The notes under the pieces: generated by a model
Databases searched by the model: none
What the model was told of the DNA's origin: nothing
The model's input: the letters and a program-made list of their open reading frames with translations, nothing else
Shown: positions 58,111 to 64,000 of the stretch, in pieces
Layout: every line of letters starts with the position of its first letter
Numbering within the stretch: the stretch's first letter is position 1
Origin: Epichloe hybrida
Lineage: Eukaryota > Ascomycota > Sordariomycetes > Hypocreales > Clavicipitaceae
Assembly (NCBI GenBank): GCA_019022495.1
Contig: JAFEKR010000046.1
Coordinates: forward strand, 1-64,000
Reading direction: 5' to 3'
DNA length: 64,000 bases
Translations under genes and position numbers: made by a program

Positions 58111-61100
58111 TATCTATTATTTACCTTACCCCCTAAAACCATTATTTTATAGTTTAAGAATTTACATATAACACTAGGAAGCTATGCAAGAGATAATAAC
58201 TAGAGAATAATAATTATGCGATTATATTACACTTTTAAAGATTACTTTATTTTAAAGCTTAAAGATATTTGCACTACTAATCTTATTTAGCATTACATTA
58301 ACCTAATCCTAGGAGCGAAGCCTAGTAAACATAAATAATACAAGTATTCCGCCACTTATTAAGGTTTCTTAAAATAGGTTTTCCTAGTAATAGAGAGAGC
58401 AGGAATTATTATCTATAGTAACTCTAAATAGGTTACGCTAATAATCTTTACTCCGAAGCCTAGATAGAAGGTTTTTAGAGTAGTTCATAACTATAGAGAT
58501 ATAAATAGTAAAATAATTAAACTAGGTTATCTATGTCATAACATAGAAGCTAATCTAAATTCTATCTATTATAGTTGCTCTTAGATTCTATTGCAGACTA
58601 ATGCTTCAAATAGATTTTGGGCCATTAGTATTTATCCACCTAATAAACATAAATTAGCTTTCACTAGGCTAAACAGAATATATTATTATAATAACATAGC
58701 ATAAGAATTAAAGGGCTTACTAGTGACTTATACTAGATTTAGGGACCTAACTTTTAGACACCTCTTTTTCTAGGATAGTACTAAGAGCGAATCAATTCTA
58801 GGATATATAGAAGATTTACGCACTTCCTTTTCTATCTACGTTAATAATTATTACTTAGGCTTAGAAACATAGGAAGACTATTTTAATTTTCTCTAGAAAA
58901 GGTACTTTCTAAGAGTTACCTAGGCCTTAATTAGGTTAAGTGGACACAAAACTACCTTATTTGCTTCTAAAGTTAAATATATTAGATATTCCTTAAAAGA
59001 TAGAAAGATATAACTAGCTTAAAAGCATTATAACTAATTTACTATCCTAGCTAAATAATTCAAAGACTAACCACCCTAATCCTAGGATAAAGTACTTATA
59101 CTTATTTACCTAACTCTATTCCTATAAAAATTTATACTAGGAAGATCTAACTTAGTAGTTACTATTAAGAAAGCTTTCTTTTATAAAAAACTAAAAATAA
59201 TAAAGATAGGAAAACCCTCTATCTAGAGAGAAGAGGTATTAAGAGAAAAACCTAAGTAAACACTAGAAGCTTAACAAGTAATATAGAAAATATATAAAAG
59301 TATCTAAGAGAACGCTATATTTAGCGCTAGACTAGGATTATAATTTTATATAGCTACAAACGCATTAGATACTAGAATAGGAGAAGTATTATTTTAGATA
59401 GAAGACATAGAACTAGGAACTAGTATTACAGACGCAAACTTCCTAAAAGTACAAATTATTATATAAATGTTATATTAGCTAGGAGATACTAAGAAACAAT
59501 ACTCTATGCTAGAAAAAGAGATACTTATAATTATAGTAGGACTAAAGGAAATAAGATAGTTACTTAACTATTTACTACACCTATTAAAAGTCTATACAAA
59601 TCATAAGGGCATTATTAATTTAATAGCAAATATATCTAAAGTCTATAGAAAGGTAGCCTACTAGATAAATATACTCTAAGAATTAAACGTGGAATATATT
59701 TATTACCTAAACACTATAAAGATTATAAAGATTATAAATAGAATATCATAGATGCTAGACTATCTAAGATTAAATCTAATCTTAGTGGATAGAAGAATAG
59801 GAGTTAACGTCACGCTAGCTATAGGAGACTAACTAATCTTAGTCTTAATAAATATAACTTTAATTTTACTAGAAGGTAGGAGTTTAGATAAAGACATAAT
59901 AAAGAAGTTATACTAAGGATTTCTTAAATAGTTTAAATTAACATAGTATAAAGAAATCCTGTTAGCTATGGTTTTTAGACACTAAACTATCCTAAATAAA
60001 TAACATAAACTTATTTAGTATTAATCCTTAAAGTATTGAATTTTTAATTAGACTTTATATTATTTAGAGTCTAATAAGTCATTAGTAAAATGCATACTAT
60101 CTGCTAGAGTGCCTAAGAAGTTATAGGAAGCCTATAATATAGGAGGATATTTTAGGACTATAATTATAATATATAAACTCTAGGGAAAGTATTTTTTAGC
60201 TAGACTAAAGTAAAGATATAGAATTATACTATTACTTATGCCTAGTATATTAATAAACTAGAATACAAGTCCCTTAGATAAATCCTAAGACTATTATAGT
60301 ATTAGAACTATAGGGATTAGTTATAATAGACTATTTAGGTCTAATAATACTAAAGGTAAAGAACAGAGATATGTACGTGTTAGTTACTATAGACTATATA
60401 ATAAGATTTGCGTTAGGATAATCCTATAGAGAGGTTATAGGAGATTCTATTACATAAGCTTAGGATAAGAGTTAGAGCCTAATATTTAAATAGCTAAGAA
60501 GAATTTATTATAATAATAGCTTATACTTTAAGAACCTAATGTTTTAAGTAGCCTTAGAGAAACATAAAACTATAGTAATATATAGACTAGTTTCATACCT
60601 ATCTTTAATAGGATTAGCTAAATAAAATATAAGACTTATTAAAGGATAGCTAATAAAATAGGCTATAGAGAGAGATAGAATTTCTCTAGACTTCTAGAAC
60701 TAAGCTATCCTAAGTATTATAGTGGTTATTAATAATTAGTATATATTAAGCATTAGGATAAGTCTAGTAATATTAATAATAGGATTCAAACTATTTACAA
60801 AATATTTAGGAGTAAAAGAACTTAAAGTCTTAGAATTAGAGAATCTAGAGATAGATAATTTAGAACTACTTTAAGAAACTAATCTATAGAACCTAGATTT
60901 ATAAGAAGAATAAAGGGAGTTAGTTTAGATATAGAAAGTAAATAATTAGGATAATACTATAAAACCTAGATAAAGCTTTAAGGTAAGAAATCTTATATAG
61001 GAAAAGATAGATAAAGAGAATAAGTTAAAAGGGAAGTTTTATAAGACCTAGGGGAAACTATTAAAGGTTATCTAAAAGGTATCCTTAGTAATATATAAGA

Positions 61101-61314
61101 TTAAACTATTAGAAGGTGGGATAGCGAGAAAAATCCATCTAGATAACTTAAAACTATACATCCTATAATTAGAGAAACTTTGACTATCTAGACTAAATAC
61201 ATAGGATCTAGCTAAATAGGGAACTAAGGATTATATGGATCTAGAGAAGGATAAAGTATTACAATAGAAGTTTTAGGTGTTAGGGTTAACACTAATAGAA
61301 TATCCCCCCTAGCC

Positions 61315-61440
61315 TGTTAAGTAGGGAAATAGCTTATATAATAAAAGGTGAATTAGAGTAGTAGTAATTATAGGGAAATCGTAGCTAGAGCAAATACTAA
61401 TCAACTATTATCATTACCTTAATCATTTTGGTACGAGTTT
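61315..61440 (+). repeat. Gypsy 3' LTR
   Basis: 126-bp partner of 39477-39602. It is followed by agcgg and then by the inverted second copy of the secreted-protein gene. Confidence 0.8.
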
Positions 61441-61445
61441 AGCGG

Positions 61446-61637
61446 GCATATCCCCTCTGTAATAGGTATACTCACAGCATGGTATTTATTGGTTTCACCA
61501 AGGAACGATGCTAGTGCAAATGAAGGGTTGAATTCAACGATAGATGTAATGATTTTTAAAAACAGCGCTGGCAATATAAATTTGCATATTAATTTTATTG
61601 ATTTTCTATTTTTTTGGGGGTCATTGGTTGTGGCCAA
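61446..61637 (-). pseudogene. Probable small secreted protein gene, copy 2 (5' end only, inverted)
   Basis: Minus-strand start ATG at 61637 opens a frame with a signal-peptide-like hydrophobic segment (CKFILPALFLKIITSIV, then FNPSFALA) and SFLGETNKYHA, followed by the same donor gtgagtatacct as copy 1. The stretch equivalent to 31255-31276 plus 38754-38820 is nearly identical in inverse orientation. Beyond the donor the sequence diverges and runs into the Gypsy LTR at 61440, so only exon 1 survives here. It is the better-preserved 5' end of the pair. Function unknown. Confidence 0.55.
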
Positions 61638-61784
61638 TGTATCTAATTTTTAAGGAACAAAAAAAACTACTAGCAATACCCAGCTAGTATAACAATTAAC
61701 AACCAAATTTAACAATCACCGTAGTAATAGGTAAAACCTGTAAAACGAAGGAACAAGCTTCATATAAATTTGTATATCATTAGC

Positions 61785-64000
61785 TTAACCCCAAGTTCCA
61801 CCACCGCCGCCACCCTTGCCACCTCTTCTCTGCGCGCTTAATCTCCAGTCGTCTTCCCTAGCAAATTTATTATACAATGGCTGAATCCTCTCGGATGCCT
61901 TCCTCTTGCTCAGCTTGTCACTGGGCGCCACCTTGAAAAACGTCGGTGCCGCTTCCACCAACCACTTTGGCTCAATGGAGCTTGTGCAGTGCATGTACTC
62001 CTTCGTGGTCAACACCAGATCATGGTAGATCACCCACTCGGCTTGCTTTCCGAACAACGCCGAGCTAGGATGTAGATAGACGGGGGTTCCCTCGGTCAAC
62101 GTCTTGTACCCTTCCTGTGGATCTTTGCGCGCGGCGTTGCGGAAGAATCCTGAGCAGAGGGCTCTCCGGATTTTATCGGTGTTGCGCCCGCACGAGACGA
62201 TGGGGTGTTTGTAGCGTTCCATGATCTTGACAAGTTGGTCTCGGACATCCTTTGCACGATTCATAGACCGAGCTTGGATGAAGTTTTCAAAACACCAAGG
62301 TTTGGAGTACCCGTTTTGTTTCCAGGAGTTGTATACATTGAGAAGCGTCAGGTGGTCGCCGTGGGGGTCGTGGAACTTGGACTTTTTCTGGTCGGCTACT
62401 GATTGCTTTTCTTTGGGGCGGTAGAAGACCACGCCCTGGAGGGACAGCATGGCAATGATGCTGAGGGCCTCTTCGGAACAGTCGTGGTCAACAGCGGCGA
62501 GGAGGACTTTGGCCGAGGACGGATCCATGGGGAAATCGGCCATCTTGCGGCCGAGACGGGTGAGCAGGCCTTCATCGTCGAGTGCGGAGAGGGCGTATAG
62601 CTCCTCCAGGGCGGTCAACATTGTGTTGACAGGAGGGGGGTCCATGAAGTCGAAATGGATGAGGTCGTTGATGCCCATGGCTTTGAGCATGAGGATAGTG
62701 TGTGAGATGTTTTGGCGCTGAATTTCAGGGATGGTGGTTGGCAACATTTCCGATTGGTATGCTGCCTCGGTGTAGAGTCGGAAACATTTTCCTGGTCCAG
62801 TTCTGCCGGCACGTCCAGCTCGCTGGTTGGCCTGGGCTTGGGAGACTGGGGTGATGACGAGCGAATCCATGCCGAGTTTAGGATCATAGGCATTTTGCTT
62901 CACAAATCCTGGGTCGACGACGTAGTAGATCTCGTCGATGGTGATGGATGTTTCGGCGATGTTGGTGGCGATGACGACCTTTCGGGCGCCCGGGGGTGCT
63001 GGATCGAAAATCCTGCTTTGCATTTCTGGGGGTAGCTGTGCATAGACTGGCAGCACCAGTAGCTCGGGGACCGACGGGCCTAGCGCTTTCATGCGCTCAT
63101 ATAGAATCTCGCAGGCTGTGTCGATTTCCTCCTTGCCCGTCAAGAAGAGGAGAATATCGCCCTTTGGCTCTGTCAAATGGATCTGCATCACCGTGACCAG
63201 CGCACTGTCGAGGTAGTCAGACTCTGGTTCTCTTGAGTATAGGATCTCGACGGGGAATGTTCGACCAGGAATCGTGAAGATGGGGCATTCATTGAAGTAC
63301 GATGAGAACTTGTCGGCGTCGAGTGTAGCTGAAGTCACAATGATCTTGAGGTCCGGCCGTCGCTTAACTGCTTTCTTTAGCAGGGCAAAAAGAACATCCG
63401 TGGCAATTGTGCGTTCGTGAGCCTCGTCCAACATGATGACTGAGTATCGCTTCAGGTCCATGTCCATCAGAATCTCTCGCTGCAACATGCCATCTGTCAT
63501 GTACTTGATCCTCGTCGCGGGACTCGTGCAGTCATCAAACCGAACGAGATACCCGACTTCCTCTCCGAGATTGCATCCAACCTCCTCTGCGACACGTTTA
63601 GCCACTGACATGGCGGCAACTCTTCGCGGTTGTGTACAGCCAATGAGTCCCTTGTCTGCGAAGCCTGCTTCGGCAAGATATTGGGTCAGTTGGGTGGTCT
63701 TTCCAGAGCCTGTCTCGCCAACGACAATCAGAATCTGATTTTCCTGAACCGCCTTGATAAGCTGGCTGCGGAACGCGAACATTGGCAAAGATTCGCGTTG
63801 CTCCTTCATGCTGAGATTGGTCCGTTTGACCACGGGCTGGCCCTTGGGGGGAACAACGGCCCTTTTCCACTCAGGGACCTCTTCCGATGTTGCGTTCATT
63901 CGGGATTTCCTCAGATCGCTCGCAAACGTGCGTTTATCCGGATCTGCCATGGGGTCATGCCACTGAGACGAGAGGTTCCGGTCGGTCTGCTTCTCTTTTA
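61785..64000 (-). CDS. prp22: DEAH-box splicing helicase Prp22, 5' end beyond window
   Basis: Prp22 (DHX8) is the DEAH ATPase that releases spliced mRNA from the spliceosome and proofreads exon ligation. The frame is open from the right edge ([20 protein letters not shown]) to the stop at 61785, about 737 residues. Counting from the Met at 63950: motif [10 protein letters not shown] (78-86), TQPRR (106-110), DEAH (175-178), SAT (207-209), [11 protein letters not shown], then NIAETSIT and [12 protein letters not shown]. The helicase-associated and OB regions follow ([56 protein letters not shown]), ending [14 protein letters not shown] and a Gly-rich tail. The full family member is about 1,200 aa with an S1 domain, so the Met at 63950 is internal. 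Its 3' end lies about 345 bp from the transposon block. Confidence 0.95.
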   Translation of the reverse strand, partial: KEKQTDRNLSSQWHDPMADPDKRTFASDLRKSRMNATSEEVPEWKRAVVPPKGQPVVKRTNLSMKEQRESLPMFAFRSQLIKAVQENQILIVVGETGSGKTTQLTQYLAEAGFADKGLIGCTQPRRVAAMSVAKRVAEEVGCNLGEEVGYLVRFDDCTSPATRIKYMTDGMLQREILMDMDLKRYSVIMLDEAHERTIATDVLFALLKKAVKRRPDLKIIVTSATLDADKFSSYFNECPIFTIPGRTFPVEILYSREPESDYLDSALVTVMQIHLTEPKGDILLFLTGKEEIDTACEILYERMKALGPSVPELLVLPVYAQLPPEMQSRIFDPAPPGARKVVIATNIAETSITIDEIYYVVDPGFVKQNAYDPKLGMDSLVITPVSQAQANQRAGRAGRTGPGKCFRLYTEAAYQSEMLPTTIPEIQRQNISHTILMLKAMGINDLIHFDFMDPPPVNTMLTALEELYALSALDDEGLLTRLGRKMADFPMDPSSAKVLLAAVDHDCSEEALSIIAMLSLQGVVFYRPKEKQSVADQKKSKFHDPHGDHLTLLNVYNSWKQNGYSKPWCFENFIQARSMNRAKDVRDQLVKIMERYKHPIVSCGRNTDKIRRALCSGFFRNAARKDPQEGYKTLTEGTPVYLHPSSALFGKQAEWVIYHDLVLTTKEYMHCTSSIEPKWLVEAAPTFFKVAPSDKLSKRKASERIQPLYNKFAREDDWRLSAQRRGGKGGGGGGTWG

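Larger units (their letters stand above)
39477..61440 (+). mobile_element. Gypsy LTR retrotransposon, RIP-degraded, split by nested Copia-B
   Basis: 126-bp LTRs at 39477-39602 and 61315-61440 (tgttgagtgggg / tgttaagtaggg) are flanked by agcgg on both sides (39472-39476, 61441-61445). Inside, after removing Copia-B, about 8.6 kb of very AT-rich plus-strand sequence decodes through many stops. A gag-like region lies near 54780-55060, a protease motif GGSSVKLVS near 56430, RNase H near 59330-59700 (YSMLEKEILIIIVGLKE, VYTNHKG) and integrase near 60330-60420 (DYLGLIILKVKNRDMYVLV). RNase H before integrase marks it as Gypsy. The LTR end at ttt is chosen from the target duplication; an alternative with a 4-bp duplication and a ttta end is possible. 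Confidence 0.8.

Noticed and set aside
61785..63950. A 721-aa helicase with its start at 63950
   Set aside because: The frame continues without a stop to the window edge with family-conserved residues ([13 protein letters not shown]), so this Met is internal.
1..64000. A secondary metabolite or defence gene cluster
   Set aside because: All confidently identified genes are conserved housekeeping or regulatory genes; no synthase, tailoring enzyme or NLR-type gene is visible.

Overview
The window comes from a filamentous ascomycete, most likely a sordariomycete close to Hypocreales. The genes have short GT-AG introns of about 50-250 nt, their products match families best known from that group (creC, creD, arb1, gem1, clp1, bfr1, prp22), and the repeats are AT-rich and full of transition-type stop codons, as expected of repeat-induced point mutation (RIP). 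No species can be assigned from sequence alone.

Layout. Positions 1-20340 are gene-rich: gem1 (-, mitochondrial Rho GTPase, last few codons off the left edge), creC (+, WD40 catabolite repression protein), creD (+, arrestin-like catabolite repression protein), a BAR/PH protein with an apparent one-base frameshift (+), a weak hypothetical ORF (-), a CAAX-box protein resembling TeaR (-), the remains of a zinc-finger gene (-) and bfr1 (-). Positions 20920-23449 hold two decayed Copia fragments, each ending in a recognisable 3' LTR. A second gene block at 23890-30774 has clp1 (-), an inositol polyphosphate multikinase (-), a Pmp3/Sna3-type membrane protein (+) and arb1 (-, Argonaute siRNA chaperone subunit). 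Positions 31277-61440 are almost entirely nested retrotransposons. prp22 (-) runs off the right edge from 61785.

The transposon block can be resolved by LTR pairs and target-site duplications (TSDs). Copia-A (31277-38748, minus, 828-bp LTRs, TSD TGAAC) contains a 339-bp miniature LTR element (34928-35266, plus, identical 67-bp LTRs, TSD TAACC). That small element has its own primer-binding site and polypurine tract, and a tRNA-like pair of Pol III boxes followed by an A-tract. To the right, a Gypsy element (39477-61440, 126-bp LTRs, TSD AGCGG) contains Copia-B (39821-52910, 258-bp LTRs, TSD GTAAT), which contains Copia-C (40900-47213, 232-bp LTRs, TSD GATAG). Between and beside them are two oppositely oriented broken copies of one gene for a probable small secreted protein.

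Functional themes. creC and creD are neighbours and act on opposite sides of ubiquitin-dependent carbon catabolite repression. CreD and the Pmp3/Sna3-like protein both carry PPxY motifs of the kind bound by Rsp5/HulA ubiquitin ligases. The RNAi heterochromatin gene arb1 has a retrotransposon LTR starting about 0.5 kb upstream of its start codon. The most interesting object is the miniature LTR element: it shares LTR termini and a 14-nt primer-binding site with the Copia element it sits in, so the larger family may mobilise it.
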